NCBI GenBank assembly: GCA_009843865.1
Contig: VYCQ01000003.1
Coordinates: 1-60,584, forward strand
Direction: 5' to 3'
DNA from: Acidimicrobiia bacterium
GTDB taxonomy: Bacteria; Actinomycetota; Acidimicrobiia; Acidimicrobiales; Bin134
Length of the DNA stretch: 60,584 bases
The translations under genes were made by a program, and so were the position numbers. Under the pieces are notes generated by a model. The model did no database searches. It was given only the letters and a program-made list of their open reading frames with translations, and had not been told where the DNA came from. Shown piece by piece: positions 38,043 through 48,670 of this stretch (its first letter is position 1; each line of letters opens with the position of its first letter).

Positions 38043-38156
38043 TTGAAAGTCCGTCCTAGCATCAAAAAAATGTGCGATAAGTGTAGGGTCATTCGACGCC
38101 ATGGCAGCGTGCGGGTGATTTGCTCTAACCCGCGCCACAAGCAACGGCAGGGCTGA
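38043..38156 (+). CDS. rpmJ: Ribosomal protein L36
   Basis: A 37-residue protein from a TTG start with GAAAGG upstream. It has the zinc ligands C-x-x-C in 'KKMCDKCRV', then Cys and His in '[13 protein letters not shown]'. This is the zinc form. It is too short for ordinary gene callers. rpsM starts 3 bases after its TGA. Confidence 0.95.
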   Translation: MKVRPSIKKMCDKCRVIRRHGSVRVICSNPRHKQRQG

Positions 38157-38159
38157 AGT

Positions 38160-38540
38160 ATGGCTCGCATCGCTGGCGTTGACATTCCGCGTGAAAAGCG
38201 CGCCGTGATCTCCCTCACCTATATCTACGGCATTGGACACACCTTGGCTCGTGAGGTTTGCACCGAGGCGGCAGTAGATGAGCACTCCCGGGTACGCGAT
38301 CTGACCGATGAAGAGATTGCACGCCTACGCAACTACATCGAGGGTAACCTCAGGATTGAGGGCGACCTTCGCCGCGAAACCAGCCAAGACGTAAAACGCA
38401 AGATGGAAATTGGCTGCTATCAGGGTATTCGTCATCGTCGCGGCTTACCGGTACATGGTCAGCGCACACACACCAACGCTCGAACCCGCAAAGGTCCCAA
38501 AAAGATCGTGGCTGGCAAGAAAAAGGTTATGAAGAAATGA
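38160..38540 (+). CDS. rpsM: Ribosomal protein S13
   Basis: A 126-residue 30S head protein touching the P-site tRNA and L5. '[20 protein letters not shown]' and '[20 protein letters not shown]' are diagnostic. The C-terminus is Lys-rich, as expected. Confidence 0.98.
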   Translation: MARIAGVDIPREKRAVISLTYIYGIGHTLAREVCTEAAVDEHSRVRDLTDEEIARLRNYIEGNLRIEGDLRRETSQDVKRKMEIGCYQGIRHRRGLPVHGQRTHTNARTRKGPKKIVAGKKKVMKK

Positions 38541-38562
38541 GCCAAGAAAGGAACCGGCACTA

Positions 38563-38961
38563 ATGCCCAGCCCAGCAGCCTCAGGACGACGACCCCGGCG
38601 TCGCGTGCGTAAAAACATCTCTTACGGAATAGCTCACATCAAAAGTTCTTTTAACAACACCATCGTGACCATTGCCGATCAACGAGGCAACGTGGTGTCT
38701 TGGTCATCTGCTGGCAACGTGGGCTTTAAGGGCTCTCGCAAATCCACCCCTTTCGCTGCACAGATGGCAGCCGAAGAAGCTGCTCGCAAAGCCATGGAGC
38801 ACGGCATCCGCAAGGTAGATGTACATGTACGGGGCCCAGGCTCAGGTCGCGAAACCGCTATTCGTTCCTTACAAGGAGTAGGCATTGAGATAACTGGCAT
38901 CAAAGATGTCACCCCTATGCCGCATAACGGCTGCCGCCCAGCTAAGCGGAGAAGAGTCTGA
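38563..38961 (+). CDS. rpsK: Ribosomal protein S11
   Basis: A 132-residue platform protein near the mRNA exit. '[18 protein letters not shown]' and '[18 protein letters not shown]' identify it. GGAACCGG upstream is a weak ribosome site. rpsD follows with 1 base between. Stop TGA. Confidence 0.98.
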   Translation: MPSPAASGRRPRRRVRKNISYGIAHIKSSFNNTIVTIADQRGNVVSWSSAGNVGFKGSRKSTPFAAQMAAEEAARKAMEHGIRKVDVHVRGPGSGRETAIRSLQGVGIEITGIKDVTPMPHNGCRPAKRRRV

Positions 38962-38962
38962 G

Positions 38963-39580
38963 ATGTCTCGCTACACAGGTCCGAAATCCAGAATCTCACG
39001 CCGTTTGGGTGTCAACGTATGGGGCACTAAAGGTGAAACGGAAGCGCTAGAGCGGCACCCCTACCCTCCCGGTGAACACGGCAGAACGCGACGACGAGGC
39101 AACGTTTCAGAATACCTACTGCAACTTCAAGAAAAACAAAAAGCTCGTTACACCTACGGGCTGAACGAACGTCAGTTTCGCAATGTCTTCAAACAAGCAG
39201 CCCGCCAAAAAGGAGTCACCGGTGAAAACATGCTGCGCTTTTTGGAATTGCGTCTTGACAACGTGATCTACCGGCTGGGCTGGGGGGCCACGCGTCCCCA
39301 AAGCCGTCAGCTAGTATCCCACGGACACATCAACGTAAACGGACGACGCGTAAACATCCCTAGCTATCGGCTTCGTAAAGGCGACGTGCTAGCACTGCGT
39401 GAAAAAACACGCCAAATGGTGATTGTGGGTTGGAACCTTGATGTTTTAGATCGAACCCCGCCAGCCTGGCTACAGCGCACCGATGATGGGTTTGAAGCCA
39501 GCGTGCAAGAAGCGCCGCTACGCGAACAAATCGACGTGCCGGTGCGAGAACAGCTCATCGTTGAGCTATACAGCAAATAG
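38963..39580 (+). CDS. rpsD: Ribosomal protein S4
   Basis: A 205-residue 16S assembly initiator. ATG 38963 gives 'MSRYTGPKSRISRRLGVN'; upstream codons of the open frame overlap rpsK. 'RLDNVIYRLGW' begins the S4 RNA-binding domain. The N-terminal zinc cysteines are missing, so this is the zinc-free form. Stop TAG. Confidence 0.97.
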   Translation: MSRYTGPKSRISRRLGVNVWGTKGETEALERHPYPPGEHGRTRRRGNVSEYLLQLQEKQKARYTYGLNERQFRNVFKQAARQKGVTGENMLRFLELRLDNVIYRLGWGATRPQSRQLVSHGHINVNGRRVNIPSYRLRKGDVLALREKTRQMVIVGWNLDVLDRTPPAWLQRTDDGFEASVQEAPLREQIDVPVREQLIVELYSK

Positions 39581-39657
39581 TTGAACCCCTACTTACCCAC
39601 TCAGATTTCTGAGACCAACTTGATATCCACCACTCATAAAACCGAGGGAGCCGGACC

Positions 39658-40602
39658 ATGCTGGTAATGCAGCGACCCGCAGTCGAAACCGTTACTGATC
39701 TCGACAACCACCGCCAAAAGTTCGCCGTTGGCCCACTAGAACCTGGTTTCGGGCACACACTAGGCACCTCTTTGCGGCGCGCCCTGTTGTCATCCATTCC
39801 AGGAGCCGCGGTAATTCGGGTGCGTTTTAATGATGCCCTACACGAATTCGACACCATCAGTGGAGTGGCAGAAGATGTCACCGACATCTTGTTAAACCTG
39901 AAAGATTTAGTGCTGCGCTGCCACAGCGAAGAGCCAGTAGAACTGCATCTAGACCACAAAGGTCCAGGTGAAATCACCGGGGCTGACCTCACCACCAACC
40001 CCGATATAGAGGTGCTCAACCCAGAACTGCTGATCGCTCGACTAAATGATAAAGCTCGCCTAACCATGGATATAACGATTTCACAGGGCCGTGGCTATGT
40101 TTCCGCAGAAACCAACAAGTTGGATTCCACCATCGGCGTAATCCCCATTGATTCAATCTTCTCACCGGTTCGCCGGGTGACCTACGTGGTTGAACCAACC
40201 CGAGTAGAGCAATCCACCGAGTTTGACCGATTAGTGCTTGATATCGAAACCGACGGCTCTATTTCTCCCCAAGAAGCACTTGCCTCCGCTGGCGGCACCC
40301 TGCGAGCCCTAGTGCAACTAGTCGAAGAAATGAGCGAAGAGCCCCAAGGTCTAGCTATAGCTGAGGCCGGATCTGCGCCTACTGGTGCTCCCGATTTAGA
40401 CCTCCCAATCGAAGACTTAGAGTTGTCAGAGCGTCCTCGCAACTGTCTCAAACGGGCTCAGATAAACATGATTGGCGAGCTGTTGTCGCGTACCCAAGAC
40501 GAACTCTTGGCTATCACCAACTTTGGGCAGAAGTCTTTAGATGAGGTAAACGAGAAGCTAGACGAACGGGGCCTCGCACTGGCGGCTGGCCCCCGCGGCT
40601 AA
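39658..40602 (+). CDS. rpoA: RNA polymerase alpha subunit
   Basis: The 314-residue assembly platform of RNA polymerase. The N-terminal dimerisation domain has 'EPGFGHTLGTSLRRALLSS'; the C-terminal DNA/activator domain (about 235-314) has 'LELSERPRNCLKRAQINMIG'. Normal length. An in-operon gap of 77 bases precedes it; rplQ follows after 13. Confidence 0.98.
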   Translation: MLVMQRPAVETVTDLDNHRQKFAVGPLEPGFGHTLGTSLRRALLSSIPGAAVIRVRFNDALHEFDTISGVAEDVTDILLNLKDLVLRCHSEEPVELHLDHKGPGEITGADLTTNPDIEVLNPELLIARLNDKARLTMDITISQGRGYVSAETNKLDSTIGVIPIDSIFSPVRRVTYVVEPTRVEQSTEFDRLVLDIETDGSISPQEALASAGGTLRALVQLVEEMSEEPQGLAIAEAGSAPTGAPDLDLPIEDLELSERPRNCLKRAQINMIGELLSRTQDELLAITNFGQKSLDEVNEKLDERGLALAAGPRG

Positions 40603-40615
40603 AGGTTCTATCACC

Positions 40616-40969
40616 ATGGCTGGACGACCTCGTAAGGCTCGCCGATTTGGCGGCAGCTCTCAGCACCAAAAGCTGATGATGGCCAACTTAGTGGCATCTT
40701 TAATTGCCGCTGAGGGAATCACCACCACTGAGGCTAAAGCCAAAGCCATGCGACCCCTAGCAGAAAAGCTCATCACCAAGGCTAAAAAGGGTGGTCTGCA
40801 CAACCACCGCCAAATCATCTCGCAGCTAGGCGATCCTGAGATTGCTGACAAGCTTATGGTAGATGTTGGCCCCCGCTACGCCAACCGCCCCGGTGGCTAC
40901 ACTCGCATCCTCAAGCTTGGCCCCCGCTCAGGCGACAACGCCCCGATGGCCAGGATTGAGTTGGTCTAA
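40616..40969 (+). CDS. rplQ: Ribosomal protein L17
   Basis: A 117-residue protein at the tunnel exit. 'HQKLMMANLVASLIAAEGI' and 'NRPGGYTRILKLGPRSGDNA' are typical. The N-terminal M-A-G-R-P-R-K-A-R-R-F-G differs slightly from the common form. Stop TAA. Confidence 0.97.
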   Translation: MAGRPRKARRFGGSSQHQKLMMANLVASLIAAEGITTTEAKAKAMRPLAEKLITKAKKGGLHNHRQIISQLGDPEIADKLMVDVGPRYANRPGGYTRILKLGPRSGDNAPMARIELV

Positions 40970-41040
40970 TCTGGAGCCAGCAAAGTCGCAAGAAACCACG
41001 ACAAACCTCAAAAACAAACCTGAAGACCACTGAACCAAGC

Positions 41041-41808
41041 ATGCGCATCAAAGCAACAGTGGCTTATGATGGTGCATCGTTCCACGGTTTTGCAACCAAC
41101 CCCGGAGTACGTACCGTAGGTGGCGAACTAAGCGAAGCTCTTTCCCGCTGCTTGCGTCAAGTCATCAAACTAACCTGTGCTGGCCGCACTGACACCGGTG
41201 TCCACGCTCAAGGGCAGGTCGTGAGCTTTGATGTCTGTGATAACAACACCGCCAACAACAACCTGACCACTCTCCGTAACTCTGTTAACAAGATGTTGGC
41301 ACCAACCATCGCCATACGCGAGATGTCACAAGCCTCCGATACCTTTGATGCCCGCTTGGATGCTCAAAGCCGCACATACCGCTATACCTTGCTCAACTCC
41401 GAAGTACACGATCCCCTTTTAGCCAACACCACATGGCACCATCCCCGGTCCCTTGACATAACCGCCATGAACGAGGCTGCGCAACACCTGTTGGGAGAGC
41501 ACGATTTTTCCTCCTTTTGCCGTCGTCAACACTCCCGCGATGGAACCGACAAATCCCGAATTCGCCAACTCCTCAGAGCTCAATGGGCTGACATCGGCGG
41601 TGAGCTATTGCAATTTGAAATTGAGGCCTCTTCATTTTGTCAGCAAATGGTGCGCTCCATCGTCGGCACCCTTATAGACATTGGCACCAAACGCTGGCCA
41701 CCCGAAACTATGTCCTCAATTTTAGCTGCAAAAAACCGTTCTCATGCTTCCAACCTCGCCCCTGCTCGGGGGCTCTGCTTGTGGGCAGTTACCTACCCGC
41801 AGCCTTAA
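41041..41808 (+). CDS. truA: tRNA pseudouridine(38-40) synthase
   Basis: Makes pseudouridine at 38-40 of tRNA anticodon stems. The 255-residue enzyme has 'GRTDTGVHAQGQV' with the catalytic Asp, plus 'FDARLDAQSRTYRY'. Its place after rplQ is the usual one in Actinomycetota. Confidence 0.96.
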   Translation: MRIKATVAYDGASFHGFATNPGVRTVGGELSEALSRCLRQVIKLTCAGRTDTGVHAQGQVVSFDVCDNNTANNNLTTLRNSVNKMLAPTIAIREMSQASDTFDARLDAQSRTYRYTLLNSEVHDPLLANTTWHHPRSLDITAMNEAAQHLLGEHDFSSFCRRQHSRDGTDKSRIRQLLRAQWADIGGELLQFEIEASSFCQQMVRSIVGTLIDIGTKRWPPETMSSILAAKNRSHASNLAPARGLCLWAVTYPQP

Positions 41809-41817
41809 TCGCCTCAG

Positions 41818-41847
41818 TTGTCGTGAACCCCCACAAGGCCGTATCAT
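41818..41847 (+). promoter_or_regulatory. Probable promoter of rplM-rpsI
   Basis: TTGTCG (41818-41823) and TATCAT (41842-41847) are separated by 18 bases, in the 89-base gap before rplM. The transcript would start near 41854, leaving a ~44-base leader containing an AAGGAAAG ribosome site. Confidence 0.45.
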
Positions 41848-41897
41848 TATGATCTTGGTACCGCATCTACCGATGTAGTTCCTGTCAAGGAAAGCTA

Positions 41898-42356
41898 ATG
41901 CCCACTTTCAGCCCTAAAACCAAAGAGATACAACGCGCATGGCATGTCGTAGATGCCGAAGGTCTCGTGCTAGGTCGTATGGCCACTGAGGTCGCCCGCT
42001 TACTGCGCGGCAAGCATAAACCCGAATTTGCCCCTCATATAGACACCGGTGATCATGTAATTATCGTGAACGCCGCCAAAATAGTACTAACCGGCAAGAA
42101 AACTACCAACAAGCAAGTATACCAACACTCTGGCTACCCCGGTGGCCTACGTCAATTTAGTTACGGAGACTTGCTCGCCACCCAACCTGCTGAGGCTGTG
42201 CGCAAATCCGTGAAGGGAATGCTTCCCAAGAACCGCCTAGGTCGTCAAATGCTTGGCAAGCTCAAGATTTATGCTGGTCCTACTCATCCTCACGAAGCTC
42301 AGCAACCACAACCCCTAAAGATTGCTGCGGCCCGAGTCCACACAGGAGATTCCTGA
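41898..42356 (+). CDS. rplM: Ribosomal protein L13
   Basis: A 152-residue early 50S assembly protein. '[19 protein letters not shown]' and '[19 protein letters not shown]' identify it. AAGGAAAG lies 4-5 bases before the ATG. TGATG overlap with rpsI. Confidence 0.97.
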   Translation: MPTFSPKTKEIQRAWHVVDAEGLVLGRMATEVARLLRGKHKPEFAPHIDTGDHVIIVNAAKIVLTGKKTTNKQVYQHSGYPGGLRQFSYGDLLATQPAEAVRKSVKGMLPKNRLGRQMLGKLKIYAGPTHPHEAQQPQPLKIAAARVHTGDS

Positions 42357-42748
42357 TGTCTGCTCCCCTTACTCAAGCCACCGGCAGACGCAAACGCGCC
42401 GTAGCTAGGGTGTGTTTGCGGCCGGGAACCGGTCAGGTCACAGTAAACGGTCGCTCAGCCGACGATTACTTCCCCTCCCGCAGCCATCGCATGGCCTTTA
42501 TGGGGCCGCTGCAAATCACCGATACCATCGACAAGTACGACATCACAGTGAACATGCACGGAGGCGGTGCTAACGGCCAAGCCGGTGCTCTGCGCCTCGG
42601 TCTCGCACGAGCCCTAGTCGCTCTAGACCCTGAACTACGCGAAATCCTTAAACAGGCCGGATTTCTCACCCGAGACGACCGCAAGAAAGAATCCAAGAAA
42701 TACGGCCTCAAAAAAGCGCGTAAAGCTCCTCAATACTCCAAGCGCTAG
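42356..42748 (+). CDS. rpsI: Ribosomal protein S9
   Basis: A 130-residue protein whose C-terminal tail reaches the P-site tRNA. '[17 protein letters not shown]' and the terminal '[12 protein letters not shown]' are diagnostic. Coupled to rplM. Stop TAG. Confidence 0.98.
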   Translation: MSAPLTQATGRRKRAVARVCLRPGTGQVTVNGRSADDYFPSRSHRMAFMGPLQITDTIDKYDITVNMHGGGANGQAGALRLGLARALVALDPELREILKQAGFLTRDDRKKESKKYGLKKARKAPQYSKR

Positions 42749-42783
42749 TGGTGGGTTCACAACCTTTAGTCAGACAACGCTAA

Positions 42784-44121
42784 GTGTTGCGCTTCGGCAC
42801 AGACGGAGTTCGAGGTCGAGCATATGAGAACCTCTTTCCCGATGATTGCATACGATTAGCTCAAGCTTTTACCCGCGCCCTCACGCCTAGCAGCCCTATC
42901 ATAATCGGACGCGACACCCGCGACTCCAGCCCCGATTTTGCTCATGCCCTGTGCGCAGGATTTAACGCCATGGGGATTCACACCATCGACCTAGGCGTAG
43001 CCCCCACCCCTGCTGTAGCCTGGGTTGCAGCAACTCAAGCCGCGCCTGGAGTTGTGGTATCAGCATCACACAACCCTTGGCACGACAATGGCCTCAAACT
43101 GTTTAGCCCTAAAGGACTCAAACTAGACAACGAAATACAAGCCACTTTGGAGTCCATCCTAAGCGATCCCGACTGGCAACCTATTCCCACGCTAGGAACA
43201 CCCAATCGCACTTCCGACGGCACAGGCTTATTACAACAATACCAACAAGCACTAACAGCTAGCGTGAACTTTGATGCCAACGGGCTCAAAGTTGTGGTGG
43301 ATGCAGCCAACGGTGCCGCCACCGCTGTGTTGGCCCAACCCCTGCAAGCTCACAACTTAATAGTGACCGTGATTAATGCCAATCCCGATGGGCGAAACAT
43401 CAACCGCCAATGTGGTTCTACTTACCCCGACACCGTGGCTGAAGCTGTCGTGCGGCACAACGCTGATCTCGGTCTCACCTTTGATGGAGATGCCGACAGG
43501 GTGTTGGCCGTAGATCACACCGGCGCTGTTCTAGACGGCGATCAGATCATCGCTATCTGCGCCACCGACCGCAAACAACGTAATAAATTAGCTGGCAACA
43601 CCGTAGTGGTAACCGTGATGACCAACCTAGGGTTTCACAGGGCAATGGCAAAACAACAAATCAACGTGGTGACCACACCGGTAGGCGACCGCAACGTGTG
43701 GACTGCACTAGAAGAAGGCCAATGGGCATTAGGTGGCGAACAGTCCGGTCATGTGATTTTTCCTGAGCTGACTACCACCGGAGATGGCATGGTTACTGCC
43801 CTGCAATTGCTTGAAGTGGTAGTCCGCCGCAGCGTACCACTGAAGGATTTAGCCGCTGAAGCTATGACCAAAATGCCTCAGGTTCTTCACAACGTAAAAA
43901 TGGGGCCCGCATCGCTAGATGAACAGCACCTTAACTCAGCCGTAGCTGCTGCCGAAAAAACTTTGCAGGGCAACGGACGTCTGCTAATCAGACCCTCGGG
44001 CACCGAACCGGTAATCCGCATCATGGTAGAAGCCGAAACATCGCAACTAGCCCAATCAGTAGCCGCCGATCTAGCTTCCGCATACACCGCTGCTGAACAA
44101 GAGAACGCAAAATGGCAATGA
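42784..44121 (+). CDS. glmM: Phosphoglucosamine mutase
   Basis: Converts glucosamine-6-phosphate to the 1-phosphate for cell-wall precursors. The 445-residue enzyme has the phosphoserine loop 'VVSASHNPWHDNG', the metal loop 'TFDGDADRVLAVD', the sugar loop 'GGEQSGHV' and the phosphate loop 'RPSGTEPVIRIM'. It begins at GTG 42784 with TTG next; either could start. It ends overlapping rarA. Confidence 0.96.
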   Translation: MLRFGTDGVRGRAYENLFPDDCIRLAQAFTRALTPSSPIIIGRDTRDSSPDFAHALCAGFNAMGIHTIDLGVAPTPAVAWVAATQAAPGVVVSASHNPWHDNGLKLFSPKGLKLDNEIQATLESILSDPDWQPIPTLGTPNRTSDGTGLLQQYQQALTASVNFDANGLKVVVDAANGAATAVLAQPLQAHNLIVTVINANPDGRNINRQCGSTYPDTVAEAVVRHNADLGLTFDGDADRVLAVDHTGAVLDGDQIIAICATDRKQRNKLAGNTVVVTVMTNLGFHRAMAKQQINVVTTPVGDRNVWTALEEGQWALGGEQSGHVIFPELTTTGDGMVTALQLLEVVVRRSVPLKDLAAEAMTKMPQVLHNVKMGPASLDEQHLNSAVAAAEKTLQGNGRLLIRPSGTEPVIRIMVEAETSQLAQSVAADLASAYTAAEQENAKWQ

Positions 44122-45431
44122 GCGATGATTTGTTTGCCACTGCCGCTGCTAAGCGCTTAGCTAAAACCGCACCTCTAGCCGACCGCCTCCGACCTCAAAA
44201 CCTAGACGAGTTGGTGGGCCAAAAACACCTGCTCGGCCAGGGCAAACCACTGCGCAGCCTCATCGAATCTGACCGGTTATCATCAGCCATCTTGTGGGGA
44301 CCTCCTGGCACGGGTAAGACCACCATTGCCCGGCTAATGGCCAACACCACCACCCGGGCCTATGTTCAGCTCTCCGCTGTCGCTGCTTCAGTCAAAGATG
44401 TGCGAGAGGTCATGTCTGAGGCACGCGATCGCCTCGGCCAACGCAATCAAGGCACGATCTTATTCCTCGATGAAATTCATCGCTTCAACCGAGCCCAACA
44501 AGATGCTCTATTACCCGCAGTGGAATCTGGACTTATCACCCTGATAGGAGCCACCACCGAAAACCCATATTTTGAAGTGAACCCACCGCTGCAATCCCGC
44601 TCCACCCTGTTTCGCCTCAAGCCCTTAGACATCAATGCACTAGATGAACTACTACGCCGAGGGCTGCAAGCCGAAGGAGTAAAAGCCGACAACAACGCGC
44701 TAAAGCATTTAGCAACCCAAGCCACAGGAGACGGCCGTCAGGCCCTTACTAGCCTAGAAGTGGCCATTGCGCTAGCTTCAGCTCGTCTCGACAACCCTCC
44801 TCAGGTCACACTGTCTGATGCTGAGAACGCTCTAGGTACCAGCGCAGTCCGCTATGGTCGCGACGAGCATTACGATATCATCAGCGCTTTCATCAAAAGC
44901 CTGCGAGGATCCGACCCTGATGCCGGGCTGTACTGGATGTCACGAATGCTAAAAGCGGGAGAAGAACCCCGATTCATAGCCCGCCGCATGGTGATTTTGG
45001 CTTCAGAAGACATCGGCATGGCCGACTCTCAAGCACTGCTGGTTGCCAATGCAGCAGCCAGAGCGGTGGAATATGTCGGGCTTCCCGAAGCGCAGCTCAA
45101 TCTAGCCCATGCAGTTGTATATCTGGCTACCGCCCCTAAGTCGAACACCGTCACCACTGCACTGGCAAAAGCTCATCTCGACGCTGACAACGGCAGTGGC
45201 GAGGTGCCGCGCCATCTACGAGATGCCCACTATCAAGGAGCGGCTAACCTAGGACACGGCAATAACTACGCGTACCCGCATGATGATCCACAAAACTGGG
45301 TACAGCAACAGTATCGTCCTGATCGCTTTGAGAACCAACGCTATTACCATCCGTCAAAACACGGTGCCGAAAAGGAGATTCGCCAACGAATGATGGGCCG
45401 AACAACAAACAACAACAACGAGAAAAGTTGA
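44118..45431 (+). CDS. rarA: Replication-associated recombination AAA+ ATPase RarA (MgsA)
   Basis: A 437-residue clamp-loader-like ATPase acting at stalled forks. Walker A '[10 protein letters not shown]', Walker B '[20 protein letters not shown]', and sensor 1 '[14 protein letters not shown]' fit the family. ATG 44118 overlaps the glmM stop as ATGA and is preferred over ATG 44112. The Asn-rich end (T-N-N-N-N-E-K-S) is low complexity. Confidence 0.93.
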   Translation: MSDDLFATAAAKRLAKTAPLADRLRPQNLDELVGQKHLLGQGKPLRSLIESDRLSSAILWGPPGTGKTTIARLMANTTTRAYVQLSAVAASVKDVREVMSEARDRLGQRNQGTILFLDEIHRFNRAQQDALLPAVESGLITLIGATTENPYFEVNPPLQSRSTLFRLKPLDINALDELLRRGLQAEGVKADNNALKHLATQATGDGRQALTSLEVAIALASARLDNPPQVTLSDAENALGTSAVRYGRDEHYDIISAFIKSLRGSDPDAGLYWMSRMLKAGEEPRFIARRMVILASEDIGMADSQALLVANAAARAVEYVGLPEAQLNLAHAVVYLATAPKSNTVTTALAKAHLDADNGSGEVPRHLRDAHYQGAANLGHGNNYAYPHDDPQNWVQQQYRPDRFENQRYYHPSKHGAEKEIRQRMMGRTTNNNNEKS

Positions 45432-45471
45432 TGACCCACTGGTGGGGCGCAACCAAACAAACCCTGCTGCC

Positions 45472-46935
45472 ATGATTCCCATCGTCACTCCGACAGAAAT
45501 GGCTGCAATTGATGCAGCAGCACCAGAATCTGTCGAAGAACTAGTTGATCGCGCTGGATCCGCTTTAGCCGTAGCTGCCCGTACCATGCTGAAGGGCAGC
45601 TACGGGCGACGTGTAACTGTGTTGGCTGGTCAGGGCAACAACGGTGCGGACGGACGAGCAGCAGCCTACTACCTGCGCCGTAATGGTGTGCGGGTAGCGG
45701 TGGTAGATGCTGCTGATTCTCCCCAAACCCTGCCCCCTTGCCACCTCACCATTGATGCCGCCTATGGTACCGGGCTGAGCCGCGACCATTGCCCCGCGCC
45801 GCCACCATTATCTCTGAACACTCGACATGATACGCCAAACCAACGGGCACCCATTTTGGCAGCCGATATCCCATCGGGCGTTAATGGACTAACCGGCGAA
45901 TTGCATGGGAACCCCTGGCATGCAACACGCACCCTTGCCTTCGGTACACTCAAACCTGGTCTGGTGCTACATCCAGGAGCAAGGTACTGCGGCCCCATTT
46001 CTGTGGCCACCCTCGGGCTAGACACTTCACAAGCCAAAGCCCACCTACTCACCGCATCAACAGCAGCTAACTGGCTGCCTGGCCGCCCCGCCGCAGCTCA
46101 CAAGTGGCATGCTGCCTGCTGGATAATCGCCGGATCGCCGCACATGACTGGTGCCGCCCACCTTGCTGCTTTGAGTTCGCTACGAGGCGGAGCGGGCTAC
46201 GTGCGTCTAAGCACGCCCGGTACGAACAACTTCTCAGGTGGACCCATCGAAGCTGTTAGACATGCCTTGCCCCAAAAAGGCTGGTGGCAGCACATGGCCA
46301 ACCAAGACCTGCCCCGATTCAAAGCCATCCTGATCGGACCAGGACTAGGCCGCCAACCCCACTTCAACTCCGAAATTCGCGAGCTACTAACCCACGCCCC
46401 ATTACCACTAGTGATAGACGGCGATGGCCTCAACGCGTTAGGATCTGATGTCTTCAAAGTGCTGGCCAGCCGTCCCGCAGCCACCATCCTCACCCCTCAC
46501 GCTGGCGAATACCGCGCCTTAACTGGCAGCCCACCAAGACCCGATAGCTTCGATGCGGCCCGTTCCTTAGCCACAAGCACCAACGCGACAGTACTGCTAA
46601 AGGGGCCCTGCACCATCGTTGCGCAACCCGACGGCACCACAATAGCCATACACAACGGAGATGCCCGTCTGGCCACCGCTGGCACAGGTGATGTTTTAGC
46701 TGGCCTCATCTGCGGTCTACTCAGCGCCGGTGCACCACCTCAGCAAGCAACAGCAACAGCAGCCTGGCTACACGGCCAAGCCACCCAAGCCCTACCACAC
46801 GCACCCATAACCGCTAGCGACCTACTGCCCGCACTAGCGCATGCTTGGGAAACTACAGCCGCTCATCGCAGCTCGCAGCGAGTGCCTGACACACCAAAAA
46901 CAGTGGAAAGGCCACATCAAAAAAGCACGCCATGA
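45472..46935 (+). CDS. nnr: Bifunctional NAD(P)HX epimerase / ADP- or ATP-dependent NAD(P)HX dehydratase
   Basis: Repairs hydrated NADH/NADPH. Residues about 1-200 are the epimerase (YjeF N-terminal) domain with 'VTVLAGQGNNGADGRAAAYY' and 'AADIPSGVNGLTGE'; about 210-470 are the ribokinase-like dehydratase with 'VIDGDGLNAL', 'LTPHAGEY' and 'ATAGTGDVLAGLICGLL'. ATG 45472 gives the usual 'TPTEMAAIDAAA' start; GTG 45442 is possible. ATGA overlap with alr. Confidence 0.94.
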   Translation: MIPIVTPTEMAAIDAAAPESVEELVDRAGSALAVAARTMLKGSYGRRVTVLAGQGNNGADGRAAAYYLRRNGVRVAVVDAADSPQTLPPCHLTIDAAYGTGLSRDHCPAPPPLSLNTRHDTPNQRAPILAADIPSGVNGLTGELHGNPWHATRTLAFGTLKPGLVLHPGARYCGPISVATLGLDTSQAKAHLLTASTAANWLPGRPAAAHKWHAACWIIAGSPHMTGAAHLAALSSLRGGAGYVRLSTPGTNNFSGGPIEAVRHALPQKGWWQHMANQDLPRFKAILIGPGLGRQPHFNSEIRELLTHAPLPLVIDGDGLNALGSDVFKVLASRPAATILTPHAGEYRALTGSPPRPDSFDAARSLATSTNATVLLKGPCTIVAQPDGTTIAIHNGDARLATAGTGDVLAGLICGLLSAGAPPQQATATAAWLHGQATQALPHAPITASDLLPALAHAWETTAAHRSSQRVPDTPKTVERPHQKSTP

Positions 46936-48077
46936 GACCCACCTGGGCTGAAATCAATTTAGCCGCCATCGCCCACAACGTGAAGCTGCTAGCCCAACTG
47001 GCGCAGCCTGCCAAACTTTGTGCTGTTGTAAAGGCCAACGGCTACGGTCACGGCATCATCCCCGTAGCCCGCACAGCAATACACGCAGGTGCTGACATGT
47101 TAGCCGTGGCCCTGGTGGAAGAAGGTGCCCAACTGCGCGAGGCCGGACTCCAAACCCCTATTCTAATGCTGTCAGAACCAACACCTAACCAATTTGGCGA
47201 GGTAGTGGAACTCGGCCTTACCCCTACGATATATCAGCTTGAAGGTCTAGCTGCTGCTAACGCAGCAGCAGCAAAAGCTAAGGTGAGTTTGCCAGTACAC
47301 CTCAAGATTGACACTGGTATGGCTCGAGTGGGTGCCTCAGCAAAAGATGCAGTCAGCCTGGCCAATGCCATCGTCGCGCATGAGACACTAGATCTGGCTG
47401 GCGTGTGGACTCACTGTGCTATGGCCGACAGCCCCGATCACCCCTTCACCGCCCAACAAATCCAACGATTCAACCAAATCATCGCTGAGCTAACAGCCGC
47501 TGGTCACAACAATTTTTGCGCTCATCTCGCTAACTCAGCAGCTTGCATGGCCAACCCTGAAAGTCGACTAAACATGGTGCGCTGCGGCATCTCTGTCTAC
47601 GGCATCGCACCATCTAGAGCATTAGAAGGCTGTGTTGCACTTAAATCAGCCATGACCATTCGCACCAAAGTCTCAATGGTCAAACAAATCCCCGCCGGAA
47701 CTGCCGTATCATACGGCCACCATTACACCGCTACACACGACACACAACTTGCCTCTATCCCCATTGGCTATGCCGACGGGTTACCACGGTGCCTCGGGCT
47801 AACCGGCGGCGAAGTGCTGATTGGCGGACAGCGTCGCCCCATCGCTGGAGTGGTCACCATGGACCAAACCATGGTGGACTGCGGTACTGAACATCTGGTC
47901 GCAGTAGGCGATGAGGTAGTCCTGCTAGGCAAACAAGGAAACCACGAAATTACCGCCACCGAGATCGCCGACCACGTTGACACCATCGCCTACGAGATCA
48001 TCACCCGCCTAGGCCCCCGCCTGCCCTTGCACTTCACTAAACACCCGTACACCACAGCTACAAGTGACTTAAATTAA
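46932..48077 (+). CDS. alr: Alanine racemase
   Basis: Makes D-alanine for peptidoglycan. The 381-residue PLP enzyme has the Schiff-base lysine in 'AVVKANGYGHG' and the second catalytic tyrosine in 'AVSYGHHYTA'. 'IPIGYADGLPR' is also typical. Coupled by ATGA to the NAD(P)HX repair gene, a common actinobacterial neighbour. Confidence 0.96.
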   Translation: MRPTWAEINLAAIAHNVKLLAQLAQPAKLCAVVKANGYGHGIIPVARTAIHAGADMLAVALVEEGAQLREAGLQTPILMLSEPTPNQFGEVVELGLTPTIYQLEGLAAANAAAAKAKVSLPVHLKIDTGMARVGASAKDAVSLANAIVAHETLDLAGVWTHCAMADSPDHPFTAQQIQRFNQIIAELTAAGHNNFCAHLANSAACMANPESRLNMVRCGISVYGIAPSRALEGCVALKSAMTIRTKVSMVKQIPAGTAVSYGHHYTATHDTQLASIPIGYADGLPRCLGLTGGEVLIGGQRRPIAGVVTMDQTMVDCGTEHLVAVGDEVVLLGKQGNHEITATEIADHVDTIAYEIITRLGPRLPLHFTKHPYTTATSDLN

Positions 48078-48175
48078 AAAAACGGCCATTACGACCAAGG
48101 ACTATTAAAGCCAACAGCCATTAAAGGCGCGTATCCTTAACAAGTGGCTTTGACAGTACGCGAAACGTTGAATCA

Positions 48176-48670
48176 ATGATTCACGCCCATACAAAGTCGC
48201 CCGCTCAGACCAAAGACATAGGCGCAGCTCTGGCAAAGATCGCCAAACCCGGAGATCTTTTAATCTTAATAGGCGATTTGGGAGCCGGTAAAACAACCTT
48301 CGCTCAGGGGTTTGCTGCTGGTCTAGGCATCACCAAGCAAGTAAGTAGCCCAACCTTTACCTTGGCTAGTGAATACCAAGGACGGCTACTACTGCATCAC
48401 CTAGATGTATTCCGTCTGGAGCACCTCTCAGAGGTGCTGGACTTGGACTTGTTCGAGTTATTGGATGGAGACAACGTGACCCTCATCGAATGGGGCAACA
48501 TGATACGCCAAACCCTGCCCACCGATTACCTTGAGATTGCCTTTACCTTTACCAACTCCCTTGAAACCTCGCCCGATGAACGCACCATAATCCTGCAACC
48601 AACAGGCAACCGTTGGCAGAACCGAGCCAACACCCTCAGCGAAACACTGCAACCTTGGATAACGCGGTGA
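48176..48670 (+). CDS. tsaE: tRNA t6A-synthesis ATPase TsaE
   Basis: Helps TsaD/TsaB make threonylcarbamoyl-A37 in tRNA. The 164-residue protein has Walker A 'GDLGAGKTTFAQGF', 'VSSPTFTLASEY' and 'LIEWGN'. It opens the tsaE-tsaB-rimI-tsaD cluster. The last ~30 residues vary between species. Confidence 0.95.
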   Translation: MIHAHTKSPAQTKDIGAALAKIAKPGDLLILIGDLGAGKTTFAQGFAAGLGITKQVSSPTFTLASEYQGRLLLHHLDVFRLEHLSEVLDLDLFELLDGDNVTLIEWGNMIRQTLPTDYLEIAFTFTNSLETSPDERTIILQPTGNRWQNRANTLSETLQPWITR